Assembly: GCF_025949695.1 (NCBI RefSeq) | Contig: NZ_JAPDFL010000001.1 | Span: forward strand, 705,001 to 769,000 | Source: Pararhodobacter zhoushanensis | GTDB taxonomy: Bacteria > Pseudomonadota > Alphaproteobacteria > Rhodobacterales > Rhodobacteraceae | Length of the DNA stretch: 64,000 nucleotides | Reading direction: 5' to 3' | Shown: positions 8,679 through 18,112 of the stretch, piece after piece | Layout: every line of letters begins with the position of its first letter | Position numbering within the stretch: position 1 is the first letter of the stretch | The notes under the pieces: model-generated | Database searches by the model: none | Told to the model about the DNA's origin: nothing | The model's input: the letters and a program-made list of their open reading frames with translations, nothing else | Translations under genes and position numbers: made by a program

Positions 8679-8803
8679 GTTCACCCGCTGACGATCTTTA
8701 TGTTTGATTTCTGAAGCAAGTCAGGCATCCTTTCCCCAGCGTCGGAACAACCGACGGCAGAGCGACGGCTCTGACACGATAAAAGTCCTTGGGAGGATAC
8801 CTT

Positions 8804-9817
8804 ATGCTGAAGACCCTGACCCGCGTCGCCGCGGTGGCTGTTGCCATGTCTGCGCCCTTTGCGGCGACTGCCCAGAACACGCCGCGCGCCTATGTGCTGA
8901 CCACTGCCGGAACCGGCGGCACCTATTATCCGGTCGGCGTGGCGCTGGCGACGCTGGCCAAGATCCATCTGCAAAACTCGCAAGGCATGGACATGTCGGC
9001 GATCTCGTCCGCCGGATCGGGCGAGAACGTCGTGCTGATGCGCGACAATCAGGCGCAATTCGCCATTCTTCAGGGTCTCTTCGGCGCTTGGGCCCGCAAC
9101 GGCACCGGCGCGCTGGAAGAGGCCGGGCCGCAGGAAAACCTGCGCTCGATTGCGTTGCTCTGGCCGAACGTCGAGCATTATGTCCTGCGCACGTCGATGG
9201 CACCGACCGGCACCGTCGCCGATCTGCAAGAGTTCAGCGGCACCTTCAGCCTTGGCGCGCGCAACTCGGGTAACGAGTTCTCGAACAAGTTCATGCTGGA
9301 GAATTTCGGCATCGACTGGACCCAGTGGAATCAGGTGTATCAGGGCTTTGGCCCCTCGGTTGACGGGATGATCAACAGCACCATCGACGGCACGATCATC
9401 GGCTCGGGCGTTGGCGTCAGCACGATGACGCAGGTTGCGGCGCAGATGGGCGATGATGTCACCTTGCTGAACATCACCGACGAGCAGATGGCGGCGATGG
9501 ATGGCGGCGCGGGGCTGTATTTCCGCTTCACCATTCCGGGCGGCACCTATCCGGGTATCGACGCCGATACGCAGACCATCGCGCAGCCGAACTTTCTGGC
9601 GGTGAATGCCGATGTGCCCGAAGAGGACGTCTATCTCTTCACCCGCACGATTTATGAAAACCTCGCCTTCCTGTGCAACATCCACCGCGCGACCTGCGAC
9701 ATGTCGCTGGACAATGCCATGTCGGGCCTGCCGCTGACCCTGCATCCGGGTGCCGCGCGCTACTATGAAGAGGCCGGGCTGACCATCCCCGCCAACATCG
9801 CCCCCGTCGCCGAGTGA
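8804..9817 (+). CDS. TAXI-family TRAP transporter solute-binding protein
   Basis: A 337-residue periplasmic binding protein with a signal peptide (MLKTLTRVAAVAVAMSAPFAATAQ). It has the TAXI hallmark TAGTGGTYYPVGVALATLAK directly after the cleavage site, and the later conserved segments EFSGTFSLGARNSGNEF and CDMSLDNAMSGLPLTLHPGAARYYEEAG. GGGAGG at 8791-8796 fixes the start at 8804. It forms an operon with the fused TRAP permease 74 bp downstream, separated by a strong hairpin. The substrate is unknown; TAXI systems are linked to dicarboxylates and amino acids such as glutamate. Confidence 0.92.
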   Translation: MLKTLTRVAAVAVAMSAPFAATAQNTPRAYVLTTAGTGGTYYPVGVALATLAKIHLQNSQGMDMSAISSAGSGENVVLMRDNQAQFAILQGLFGAWARNGTGALEEAGPQENLRSIALLWPNVEHYVLRTSMAPTGTVADLQEFSGTFSLGARNSGNEFSNKFMLENFGIDWTQWNQVYQGFGPSVDGMINSTIDGTIIGSGVGVSTMTQVAAQMGDDVTLLNITDEQMAAMDGGAGLYFRFTIPGGTYPGIDADTQTIAQPNFLAVNADVPEEDVYLFTRTIYENLAFLCNIHRATCDMSLDNAMSGLPLTLHPGAARYYEEAGLTIPANIAPVAE

Positions 9818-9841
9818 CCGACGCTCACCGCTGACGCTGAG

Positions 9842-9866
9842 CCGCCGCGCGTTCCCCGCGCGGCGG
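9842..9866 (+). promoter_or_regulatory. Intercistronic hairpin between TRAP binding protein and permease
   Basis: A perfect 10-bp stem CCGCCGCGCG / CGCGCGGCGG with loop TTCCC, followed by TGTTTGTG. It lies between a highly needed binding protein and its permease. Partial termination or 3'-end protection would give more binding protein than permease. Confidence 0.6.
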
Positions 9867-9891
9867 TGTTTGTGCTTACCGCGAGGGTGCC

Positions 9892-12039
9892 ATGTCCCGA
9901 TCTCCCGATGCCGCCGCTCCCGCTGTCAATGAGGCGCTCGATACCGGCGAAGAAGTCAATCTGCGGATGCGCCCGGCGGGTAGCCTGCCGGGGCGTGTCG
10001 CCTTCTGGTTCGGCGTCGCGCTGTCGCTGTTCCACATCTGGATGAACACGCTGGGCACCTGGCCCGAGCTGTGGCAGGCCTGCTTCCATTTCGCGGGTTT
10101 CGGCTTTCTGTGCGCGCTGCTCTATCCGGCTTTCACCGCGACGACCGACCGCGGCAGGCGCTGGGTGCTGGGGCTGGACGTGGTGCTGGGCCTCGGCGCG
10201 CTCTCGCTGTTCGCTTATCTCTATTTCAACGAGTTGAGCTTTTATTCCCGCCAGCAAACCACCGGCTTTGCGTGGTATGACTGGCTGTTCACCGGCATTG
10301 CGCTGCTGCTTGCCATCGAATTCACCCGCCGCACGACGGGCTGGGTGATCCCGATCCTGATCATCCTCAGCTTTACCTATGTCACCCTGTGGGGCCGCTG
10401 GGTGCCCGGGATGCTGACCTTTGCCGGGCTGCGCTCGGACACCATGCTGTTTCGGATTTTCTATACCGATGACGGGATGTTCGGCACGGTCGGGCGGATC
10501 TCGTCATCCTATGTGTTCATGTTCATCCTGTTCGGCGCCTTCCTGCTGCGCTCGGGTGCCGGGCATTTCATCATCGACTTCGCGCAGGTGCTGGCGCGGC
10601 GGATGGTCGGTGGGCCGGGACTGGTGGCGGTGATCGGCTCGGGGCTGATGGGGACGATATCGGGCTCGGCGGTGGCCAATACGGTCAGCACCGGCACCAT
10701 CACCATCCCCTTGATGAAACGCGCCGGCATGCCCGCGCAGACCGCCGCGGCGACCGAGGCCGCGGCGTCGACCGGCGGGCAGATCATGCCGCCGATCATG
10801 GGGGCGGGTGCCTTTGTGATGGCCTCGTTCACGCAGGTGCCCTACCTGACCATCGCCGCCGTGTCGGTGATCCCGGCGATTCTGTATTTCGTGTCGATCG
10901 CGTTCTACGTCCGCATCACCGCCAAACGCCTGAACCTGAAACCGCAGACGGACGAGGTCACCAAGACGCTGGGACAGGTGCTGCGCGAGAATGGTCTGGC
11001 GTTCTTTGTGCCCATCGGCGTGTTGGTCGGGCTGATGATCTGGGGCTATACCCCGACCTACGCCGCCGGTTTCGCCATCCTTGCGGTGATCGTGGCCAGC
11101 TGGCTGACCAAGAACCCGATGGGGCCAAGGGCGGTGCTGGAAGCACTGGCACTGGGCGCGCGCAACATGGTGATGACGGCGGTGCTGCTGATCGCCATTG
11201 GCGTGGTGATCACGGCAGTGACGCTGTCGGGCGTCGGCAACACGTTTTCACTGATGATCGACGAATGGTCCGGCGGCTCGGTGCTGATCGCGATCATGCT
11301 GATCGCGCTGGCCTCTTTGGTGCTGGGGATGGGGCTGCCGGTGACGGCGGCCTATATCGTTGTCGCCACGCTCAGCGCGCCCGCATTGGCCGATATGATC
11401 CTGCGGTCCGAGGTGATCGACATGATCGCCATGGGCACGATCGGGCCGGGTCCGGGGGCGATGCTGATGCTGGGCTCGCCTCAACACGCGGCGGCGATCG
11501 GGCAGCCGATGGATGCGGCGCTGGCGGCGCAGATCCTGTCGGCGGCACCCATCGAGTTCAGCCGGATGATCACCGAACAATCCCTCGCCCCGCAGGCGAT
11601 TACCGCCGCATTTCTGGCGGCGCATCTGATCGTGTTCTGGCTGTCGCAGGACAGTTCGGTCACACCGCCGGTCTGCTTGACCGCCTTTGCTGCTGCCGCG
11701 ATTGCCGGGTCGCGACCGATGGCGACCGGGTTCACCGCGTGGAAGATGGCCAAGGGGCTGTATATCGTGCCGCTGCTCTTTGCCTTTTCACCGCTTCTGT
11801 CGGGGACAATCTGGCAGCAACTGGAGATCGCGCTGTTCACCATCGCGGCGCTCTACGCTTTGGCAGCGGCGTTCGAGGGGCATATGGAAGCGCCGATTGG
11901 CTGGCCGATGCGCGTGGTGTTGCTGGGCCTGTGCGCGGTGCTGATCTGGCCGGTGCAGGAATGGGAGCATTACGCGGCGCTGGTGGTGTTTGGCGTGTTG
12001 CTGGCGTGGAACGTCCGGCAGGACCGCGCGGCGGCGTAG
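9892..12039 (+). CDS. TRAP transporter permease, fused small and large subunits
   Basis: A 715-residue inner-membrane protein of the fused DctQM (4TM/12TM) type. Hydrophobic segments run through the whole chain. The conserved core SSSYVFMFILFGAFLLRSGAG, SGSAVANTVSTGTITIPLMKRAGM, AAASTGGQIMPPIMGAGAFVMA and GMGLPVTAAYIVVATL are large-subunit signatures that line the transport path. It uses an ion gradient together with the upstream TAXI protein. The start at 9892 is preceded by GCGAGGG. The last ~100 residues are an extra membrane region often found in TAXI-linked permeases. Confidence 0.92.
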   Translation: MSRSPDAAAPAVNEALDTGEEVNLRMRPAGSLPGRVAFWFGVALSLFHIWMNTLGTWPELWQACFHFAGFGFLCALLYPAFTATTDRGRRWVLGLDVVLGLGALSLFAYLYFNELSFYSRQQTTGFAWYDWLFTGIALLLAIEFTRRTTGWVIPILIILSFTYVTLWGRWVPGMLTFAGLRSDTMLFRIFYTDDGMFGTVGRISSSYVFMFILFGAFLLRSGAGHFIIDFAQVLARRMVGGPGLVAVIGSGLMGTISGSAVANTVSTGTITIPLMKRAGMPAQTAAATEAAASTGGQIMPPIMGAGAFVMASFTQVPYLTIAAVSVIPAILYFVSIAFYVRITAKRLNLKPQTDEVTKTLGQVLRENGLAFFVPIGVLVGLMIWGYTPTYAAGFAILAVIVASWLTKNPMGPRAVLEALALGARNMVMTAVLLIAIGVVITAVTLSGVGNTFSLMIDEWSGGSVLIAIMLIALASLVLGMGLPVTAAYIVVATLSAPALADMILRSEVIDMIAMGTIGPGPGAMLMLGSPQHAAAIGQPMDAALAAQILSAAPIEFSRMITEQSLAPQAITAAFLAAHLIVFWLSQDSSVTPPVCLTAFAAAAIAGSRPMATGFTAWKMAKGLYIVPLLFAFSPLLSGTIWQQLEIALFTIAALYALAAAFEGHMEAPIGWPMRVVLLGLCAVLIWPVQEWEHYAALVVFGVLLAWNVRQDRAAA

Positions 12040-12040
12040 G

Positions 12041-12131
12041 GCGAGGGGCTGCTCGCCCCTCGCGCTCCCTCGCCAGAGGGGGAGCACGCTCCCCCTCTGG
12101 ACACCCCCCGTGGATATTTGAGGACAGATGA
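12041..12131. repeat. Palindromic repeat element, copy 3 (convergent intergenic)
   Basis: Two consecutive perfect hairpins occur: GCGAGGGGC / GCCCCTCGC (12041-12063) and a 13-bp stem CCAGAGGGGGAGC / GCTCCCCCTCTGG (12073-12100). They are followed by CCCCCCGTGGATATTT and GAGGACAGATGA. The last motif matches the ends of the elements at 6876-6946 and 17268-17339. It sits between convergent gene ends and may terminate transcription from both sides. Confidence 0.75.
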
Positions 12132-12155
12132 TCGCGCGGACCGTCGTGAGATCCG

Positions 12156-12596
12156 TCAGGGGCGCAGATAGGCCCAGCCTTGTTGCTGCAGCTCAATCAG
12201 ATGGACCGCGCCCGAAGGGACAATCTGTGCCTCGGGCATCAGGGAAATGTCATGTCCTGCCTGCCGCTGCATGCCTTGCAGCGTGTTGTTGCAGGCCTGA
12301 AAGCTGATATTCTCGTGCTCGAGCGACATCTGGCTGATGCGGTCCGCCACCGGTGAGGTATCGGCGCGCAGCATGTTCAGGCCGGGGCCATAGGTGACGA
12401 TCTGGATCTCGACCTCTTCACCCTGTTCTTCGTAATACTGGATGATGTTGTTGGCGTTGTTGAGCACCATGTTCATGCGGGCGGGGTCGTTTTCGTCCAG
12501 ATGAATGGCGACGCGGTTGACCTCGGCCAGAGCGGCGAGCGGGGCAAGAATGAGCAGCGCGGCCAGGCCTGCGCCGCGCAGGGCGGTGGTGATCAT
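12156..12596 (-). CDS. DsrE-family protein, exported
   Basis: A 146-residue protein with a signal peptide (residues 1-24, ending LAPLAALAE). A DsrE/DsrF-like fold follows, with the pattern VAIHLDENDPARMNMVLNNANNI, VEIQIVTYGPGLNML and ISFQACNNTLQGM. The single Cys in QACNNT is at the position used by sulfur-carrier members of the family. A periplasmic sulfur or thiol-relay role is possible but not shown by context. Upstream is 129 bp of non-coding DNA containing a CGCATATGCG palindrome near 12711. Confidence 0.8.
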   Translation of the reverse strand: MITTALRGAGLAALLILAPLAALAEVNRVAIHLDENDPARMNMVLNNANNIIQYYEEQGEEVEIQIVTYGPGLNMLRADTSPVADRISQMSLEHENISFQACNNTLQGMQRQAGHDISLMPEAQIVPSGAVHLIELQQQGWAYLRP

Positions 12597-12725
12597 GGGG
12601 TGTGTCCTCCCGTGGGTGATACGCGTCCTCCCAAAACGCGCGGGGCCGATGCGGACCCAGTCGCAGGATAGGCACGCGAGGGCGCGTTGCGCAATAAAGA
12701 GATGCGCATATGCGAATGCACTTGG

Positions 12726-13636
12726 TCAGACCGGCCGCTGGTAGGTGATTGACGTCGGGCGGTCATGGCCCGCATGTGCGGTGCGGTCGGTTTCCGCGAA
12801 GCCCATCGCCTGAAACGCGGCCTGATTGCCAACCAGTTCCACCCGCGTTTGCAGCGTGACCGAGGGCAGGCCCAATGCCCGCGCGCGCTCCATCGCCAGC
12901 GCAACCATCACCCGTGACAGGCCGGTGCCGCGATGGCCTTCTGCAACCGCCAGCTTGCCCAGATACAGCGTGTCCGCCTTGGGCGTCAGGATCACGCAGG
13001 CGGCGGGGCCGGGCTCGATGACCCACAGTTCATTCAGCGCGGCATCGCGGGCGAGATCATCAACCGTCATCCGGTTCAGCGAGGACGGCGGATCAATCAC
13101 CCCGTCCATATAAGCAAACGCCTTCGTCAGCAGCGCATGAACCGCGCGCATGTCCTCGTCAGCCCGCATCCGCCGGGGCGCCAACGCGCATTCCATGAAC
13201 ACCGAGGCCGGCACATCCGCATAGCCGCCAAACGGCCCGCACCGGGTGAAGCCGTGGCGCTGGTAGAGCTTGATCGCCTCGGTATTCAGCGGCCCGGTTT
13301 CCAGCATCAGCCGGGGCAGCGCCCGCTTTCGCCCCTCGGCCAGCAGCGCGACCATCAGCGCATTCGCCACGCCCTGACCGCGCGCGGCGGGGTCGACGAA
13401 CATCGACTTCACCTCGGCATACCCGTCGCGCAAAGCCAGCGCCGCCGTGCCGACAACCCGCCCGTCCAGCCGCGCGGTGAAAAAGGCGATATCGGGCGTG
13501 CACAGGTCATCAATCGACAGGAAATGGTTATCCTCGGGCGCGTAGAGGCTTTGCAGATAGGCATGCGACGCCTGCAACAGCGCGGTCGCACCGGGGTCGC
13601 GGGGGAATCGGCAAGGACGGTGACTGGCATCGGCAT
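12726..13636 (-). CDS. Tandem GNAT N-acetyltransferase (two domains), frameshift near the start
   Basis: Two acetyltransferase domains lie in one chain of about 303 residues. The first contains VKSMFVDPAARGQGVANALM (acetyl-CoA binding R/QGxGxA) and LNTEAIKLYQRHGF. The second has LYLGKLAVAEGHRGTGLSRVMV and NQAAFQAMGF. The natural N-terminus MPMPVTVLADSP lies in a different frame from the rest; one extra C in the minus-strand C5 run (13601-13605 on the plus strand) joins it smoothly to RDPGATALLQASHAYLQSLY, a typical start for this GNAT subfamily. The frame alone would otherwise run back to 13805 through non-homologous sequence. Substrates are unknown. Confidence 0.75.
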
Positions 13637-13774
13637 TCTCGCGCTTTTTCGCTACGCTGCGGCAGGATCGTGGCAGGGTCAATCCCCGCAAACTGTGGCG
13701 CAAGCACCGCAATATCTTGTGGATAACCGCCCTGAAACCGCCACATCCGGCCCTGTTCCTTGACTCCTTTGCGT

Positions 13775-13792
13775 GCGACAACAGACTGTCGC
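13775..13792. promoter_or_regulatory. Inverted repeat upstream of smc
   Basis: GCGACA-ACAGAC-TGTCGC has 6-bp arms and lies 25 bp upstream of the likely smc start. Function unknown; a leader hairpin or operator is possible. Confidence 0.3.
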
Positions 13793-13816
13793 GACTCAGC
13801 ATCAAAGGTCTTGTCC

Positions 13817-16800
13817 TTGCATTTCACCCGCCTGCGCCTGAACGGTTTCAAAAGCTTCGTGGACCCCACCGAACTGGTGATCCGCAACGGGCTGACCGGC
13901 GTTGTCGGGCCGAATGGCTGCGGCAAATCCAACCTGCTGGAAGCGCTGCGCTGGGTGATGGGCGAGAACCGCCCGACAGCGATGCGCGGTTCAGGCATGG
14001 AGGACGTGGTCTTTGCCGGGACCAACAGCCGCGGTGCGCGTGCCTTTGCCGAGGTGGCGCTTTCGGTCGATAACTCGGACCGGCTGGCCCCCGCTGGCTT
14101 CAACGATTCCGACACGCTGGACATCACCCGCCGCATCACCCGCGACGCTGGATCGGCCTACAAGGTTAACGGCAAGGATGTGCGCGCCCGCGATGTGCAG
14201 ATGCTGTTTGCCGATGCCTCGACCGGCGCGCATTCGCCCGCCTTGGTGCGGCAGGGGCAGATTTCCGAACTGATCAACGCCAAGCCCAAGGCGCGGCGCC
14301 GCATTCTGGAAGAGGCTGCCGGGATCTCGGGCCTGTACCAGCGGCGGCACGAGGCCGAGCTGCGCCTGAACGCGACCGAGGCCAATCTGGAGCGTGTCGG
14401 CGACACGGTGGATCAGCTGGCGCAGCAGATGGCGGTTCTGGCGCGGCAGGCACGGCAGGCGGCGCGTTACCGCGAGATCGGCGTCGATCTGCGCAAGTTC
14501 GAAGGCATGATCCTGTACCGCCGCTGGCGCGAGGCCGCGCAGGCGCGGGCCGAGGTGCAGGCGGCGCATGGGCAGGCGGTGACGCTGGCAGCGACCGCCG
14601 AACGCGCCGCGCGTGAGGCGAAGACGGCGAGGGAAGGGCGCGAAGACGCGCTGCCGCCGCTGCGCGAGGAAGAGGCGATTGCCGGGGCGATCCTGCAACG
14701 CCTGCATGTCCAGCGCGACACGCTGACCGATCAGGAAGCCCGCGCGCGCGAAGCCGTGCAGACGCTGATGACCCGCATCGACCAGCTGCGGCAGGACGCG
14801 CAGCGCGAAGCCGGGCTGGCGGCGGATGCGGATGAGACGATCGAGCGGCTGCAGTGGGAAGAGGAGCAGCTGGCGCGCGCGTCCGAGGGCCATGACGAAA
14901 AGCTGGCCGAGGCGGTGGAGGCGGCGCGCGAAGCCTCGGATGTGCTGGCCGATATCGAGGCGCATCTGACCGAAATGACCGAGGATGTCGCGCGCCTGTC
15001 CGCGCGGCACCAGTCGCTGACCCGTCAGGCCAGCGATGCCCGCGCCGAAGGCACGCGCGCCGCCGCCGGGGCGCAGCGCGCGGCCGATGAGGCGGCGCAG
15101 GCGACGGCGCGGGTTGAGGGGGCGGAGCAGGCGCAGGAAGCCGCGAACGAGGCACGCGACGGCGCGCAGGATCTGCTGGAAGCCGCCGAGGAAACCCTGA
15201 TCGAGACCGAAGCCGCCCGCGCCGATGCGCAATCGGCCGAGGTCGAAGCCCGCGCCGCCCGCGCCGGGGCGGAAGGCGAGGCGACGGCGCTGTCGGCGGA
15301 ACTCAACGCGCTGGACCGGCTGATCTCACGCGACCGGGACGCGGCCAGCGATCTGCTCGACCAGATCCGCGTCGCGCCGGGCTTTGAACGCGCGCTGGGC
15401 GCTGCGCTGGGCGACGATCTGCGCGCCGGGGCGGCTGAGGCGGGCTCGGGCTGGCGCGCGCTGCCGGGCTATGATGATGCCGCAGCACTTCCCGCCGGGG
15501 CCGAGCCGCTGGCCCGCCACGTCACCGCGCCGGGTGAGTTGACGCGCCGCCTGTCGCAGATCGGCCTGAGCGACGCTGCCGAGGCGCAAGCCCTGCACGT
15601 CGCCCTGCGCCCCGGCCAGCAGCTGGTCACACGTGAGGGCGATTTGTGGCGCTGGGACGGGCTGATGCAGCGCGGCGAGGATGCGCCAAGCGCCGCCGCG
15701 ATCCGCCTGACCCAGCGCAACCGGCTGGACGCCCTGCGCGAAGACCTGGACGAGGCCGAAGCACGGCAGGACGCCGCCCGCGACGCGCATCAGCAGTTGC
15801 AATCCCGCCTGACCCAGCTGACCGAGGCCGACCGCATGGCCCGCGACGCCCGCCGTTCGGCCGAATCGCGGCTGACCGAGGCGAGCCGCGCGCTCAGCCG
15901 GGCCGAGGCTGACGCAAGCCTCGCCCAGTCCAAACGCGAGAGCGCCGAACTGGCGCTGGAACGCATGCAGGCCGAGGCGGAAGCCGCTGAGGCCCGGCTG
16001 GCCGAGGCCGAAGAGGCGCTGGCCGAACTCGACGATCTGGATGCCGTGCGCAGCAAGCTGGAAACCACCCGCACGCAGGTCGAGGCCGCGCGCATCGCGA
16101 TGATGGCCCGCCGCGCCGCGCAGGAAGAAATCCGCCGCGAAGGCACCGCGCGCCGGACACGCGGGCAGGAAGTGGCGCGCGACATTCAAAGCTGGACGGC
16201 GCGCAAATCCACCGCCGCCGGGCGCATCGCCGATCTGGAACGGCGCGAGGAAGAGGCGCAGGACGAATTATCCGAAGCCACCGCCGCGCCCGAGGAAATC
16301 CTTGCGCGCCGGGCCGAGCTGAACGACGCGATCAGCGAGGCCGAGACCCGCCGCACCACTGCTGTCGAGGCGCTGCTGTCGGGCGAAAGCGCCCTGCGCG
16401 CCGCGCAGGAAACCGAGCGCACCGCCGAACGCGCCGCCGGTGAGGCCCGCGAGGCCCGCGCGCGGGCTGAAGCGCGCGTCGATGCGGCGGGGGAGGCCGT
16501 GACGCTGGCCGCCAACCGCATCGCTGATGAGCTGGACACCACGCCGCAAGGGCTGCTCAACCAGATCGGCACGGATGTGGACGCGATCCCCGATTCGGGC
16601 CATCTGGAAACCGAAATCGCCCGCCTGCGCCGCGCCCGTGATGCGCTGGGCGCGGTGAACCTGCGGGCTGAGGAAGACGCCAAGGCGGTCGAGGAAGAGC
16701 ACACCACGCTGGTGACGGAGAAGGCCGATCTGGAAGCCGCGGTTGCCAAACTGCGCGGCGGTATCTCGGCGCTGAACCGCGAGGGGCGTGAGCGGTTGCT

Positions 16801-17266
16801 GGCGGCCTTCGATCAGGTCAACGGCAACTTCGCCACGCTGTTTACTCACCTCTTCGGCGGTGGCGAGGCGCGGCTGGTGCTGGTGGAAAGCGACGATCCG
16901 CTGGAAGCCGGGCTTGAGATCCTGTGCCAGCCGCCGGGCAAGAAGCTGAGCTCGCTCAGCCTGTTGTCGGGCGGTGAACAGACCCTGACCGCGCTGGCGC
17001 TGATCTTTGGCGTGTTCCTCGCCAACCCCGCGCCGATCTGCGTGCTGGACGAGGTCGACGCCCCGCTCGACGACGCCAATGTCATGCGCTTCTGCGACCT
17101 GCTGGACGAAATGACCCGCCGCACCGAGACGCGCTTCCTGATCATCACCCATAATGCGCTGACCATGGCGCGCATGGACCGGCTGTTCGGCGTGACCATG
17201 GCCGAGCAAGGGGTGAGCCAGCTGGTGAGCGTGGACCTCAAGAGCGCGGAATCGCTGGTGGCGTGA
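13817..17266 (+). CDS. smc: Chromosome segregation protein SMC
   Basis: A 1149-residue SMC ATPase for chromosome compaction and segregation. The N-terminal Walker A is GPNGCGKSN. Two very long Ala/Glu/Arg-rich coiled coils flank a hinge at roughly residues 510-620. The C-terminal head has the signature LLSGGEQTLTALAL, Walker B CVLDEVDAPLDD and the H-loop LIITHNALTM. Homology starts at LHFTRLRLNGFKSFVDPTEL, so a TTG start at 13817 with AAAGG at 13804-13808 is preferred; in-frame TTG codons at 13760 and 13811 are alternatives. The coding bias toward GCG/GAG gives an extreme GC skew in this gene. No scpA/scpB nearby. Confidence 0.95.
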   Translation: MHFTRLRLNGFKSFVDPTELVIRNGLTGVVGPNGCGKSNLLEALRWVMGENRPTAMRGSGMEDVVFAGTNSRGARAFAEVALSVDNSDRLAPAGFNDSDTLDITRRITRDAGSAYKVNGKDVRARDVQMLFADASTGAHSPALVRQGQISELINAKPKARRRILEEAAGISGLYQRRHEAELRLNATEANLERVGDTVDQLAQQMAVLARQARQAARYREIGVDLRKFEGMILYRRWREAAQARAEVQAAHGQAVTLAATAERAAREAKTAREGREDALPPLREEEAIAGAILQRLHVQRDTLTDQEARAREAVQTLMTRIDQLRQDAQREAGLAADADETIERLQWEEEQLARASEGHDEKLAEAVEAAREASDVLADIEAHLTEMTEDVARLSARHQSLTRQASDARAEGTRAAAGAQRAADEAAQATARVEGAEQAQEAANEARDGAQDLLEAAEETLIETEAARADAQSAEVEARAARAGAEGEATALSAELNALDRLISRDRDAASDLLDQIRVAPGFERALGAALGDDLRAGAAEAGSGWRALPGYDDAAALPAGAEPLARHVTAPGELTRRLSQIGLSDAAEAQALHVALRPGQQLVTREGDLWRWDGLMQRGEDAPSAAAIRLTQRNRLDALREDLDEAEARQDAARDAHQQLQSRLTQLTEADRMARDARRSAESRLTEASRALSRAEADASLAQSKRESAELALERMQAEAEAAEARLAEAEEALAELDDLDAVRSKLETTRTQVEAARIAMMARRAAQEEIRREGTARRTRGQEVARDIQSWTARKSTAAGRIADLERREEEAQDELSEATAAPEEILARRAELNDAISEAETRRTTAVEALLSGESALRAAQETERTAERAAGEAREARARAEARVDAAGEAVTLAANRIADELDTTPQGLLNQIGTDVDAIPDSGHLETEIARLRRARDALGAVNLRAEEDAKAVEEEHTTLVTEKADLEAAVAKLRGGISALNREGRERLLAAFDQVNGNFATLFTHLFGGGEARLVLVESDDPLEAGLEILCQPPGKKLSSLSLLSGGEQTLTALALIFGVFLANPAPICVLDEVDAPLDDANVMRFCDLLDEMTRRTETRFLIITHNALTMARMDRLFGVTMAEQGVSQLVSVDLKSAESLVA

Positions 17267-17267
17267 C

Positions 17268-17339
17268 GGGCAAGGGGGCTTTCCGCCCCCTCTTCGGCTG
17301 ACGCCGAATTCACCCCCGAGGATATTTTCGGACAGATGA
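17268..17339. repeat. ~70-bp palindromic repeat element, copy 2 (convergent intergenic)
   Basis: This is the inverted near-identical counterpart of 6876-6946. It has a GGGGGC-TTTCC-GCCCCC hairpin, a CTTCGGC/GCCGAA hairpin, then CCCCCGAGGATATTTTCG and GACAGATGA. Differences from copy 1 are mainly the lengths of C/G runs (five here, six there). It lies between the convergent smc and hydratase genes. Confidence 0.8.
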
Positions 17340-17344
17340 TGCGG

Positions 17345-18112
17345 TCAGGTGACGCTCAGCGAGAGCGGCGGCAGGTCGGCGCCAGTGATCCGCGTGGTCC
17401 AGCTTTCGCCGGCGCTGATCGGCAGCGCGCGGGTCAGGGTGCCGGTGCTGATCACCCAACCGGGGGGCAGCAGATCCCTGCCGCGCTGCGCGGTGAGGTC
17501 ACGCAGGGCGGCCAGTGGTCCGCCGCCGAGGACGTTGCTTGCGTGGCCGTTGTCCATCACTTGATCGTTGCACAGCAGGGTGATGCTGAGGGTAGAGAGG
17601 CTGGCAAGCAGCTCGGGTGTGGCAGGGACGAAGGCCCCCGTGACCAGCGCGCCATGCAGGGCACCGGCGGCGACGGTATCGGGGGCGCGGAAACGCCAGC
17701 CGGGGAAAGGGCTTTGCACGACCTCGAACCCGCGCGCGACGCTGTCGATGCAGGCCATGAGCGCGGCGTCGTCCATGTCCGGCGTCGGCGAGTCGGCGAG
17801 TTTGAGGACGATCTCGGGCTCGATCCGGGGTTCGATGAAGCCGGCGGCAACAATCGGGCCTTCGCGCCAAGTCGTGTCGAAGATGGGGCCGAGGATCGGG
17901 GCGTGGACGTTGTATTCGTCCCAGATCGTGGTGTTGGTGAAGCCGGTCTTGACCCCCACAACCCGTGCGCCGCGCCGGATGCGGGCGGCGGTGAGCATGG
18001 CCTGCGCCTGATAGGCGCGGGGCAGGTCGAAGCCGGGGTCGCTGTCGGTGATCGGGGACAGCGACTGGCCGGTGTCAAAGGCGTGCAGCAGCGCGTCGGA
18101 GACAGTGATCAT
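17345..18112 (-). CDS. 2-keto-4-pentenoate hydratase / oxalocrotonate decarboxylase-like protein
   Basis: A 255-residue member of the fumarylacetoacetate hydrolase superfamily, hydratase/decarboxylase branch (MhpD/DmpH-like). Visible features are GVKTGFTNTTIWDEYNVHAPILG, EPRIEPEIVLKL with two metal-binding acidic residues, and a central GFEVVQSPFPGW segment. Members bind Mg2+ and act on 2-oxo acids from aromatic ring cleavage; the actual substrate here is unknown. The start at 18112 overlaps the stop of the upstream GAPDH-like gene as ATGA, so the two are translationally coupled. This pairing with a sugar-phosphate-type dehydrogenase is unusual. Confidence 0.8.
   Translation of the reverse strand: MITVSDALLHAFDTGQSLSPITDSDPGFDLPRAYQAQAMLTAARIRRGARVVGVKTGFTNTTIWDEYNVHAPILGPIFDTTWREGPIVAAGFIEPRIEPEIVLKLADSPTPDMDDAALMACIDSVARGFEVVQSPFPGWRFRAPDTVAAGALHGALVTGAFVPATPELLASLSTLSITLLCNDQVMDNGHASNVLGGGPLAALRDLTAQRGRDLLPPGWVISTGTLTRALPISAGESWTTRITGADLPPLSLSVT

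Noticed and set aside
13991..17209. Large minus-strand frames opposite smc (for example 13991-15232 and 15326-16189)
   Set aside because: GC-rich shadow frames opposite a clearly coding SMC gene; compositions are Arg/Leu/Gln/His-rich with no recognisable domain.
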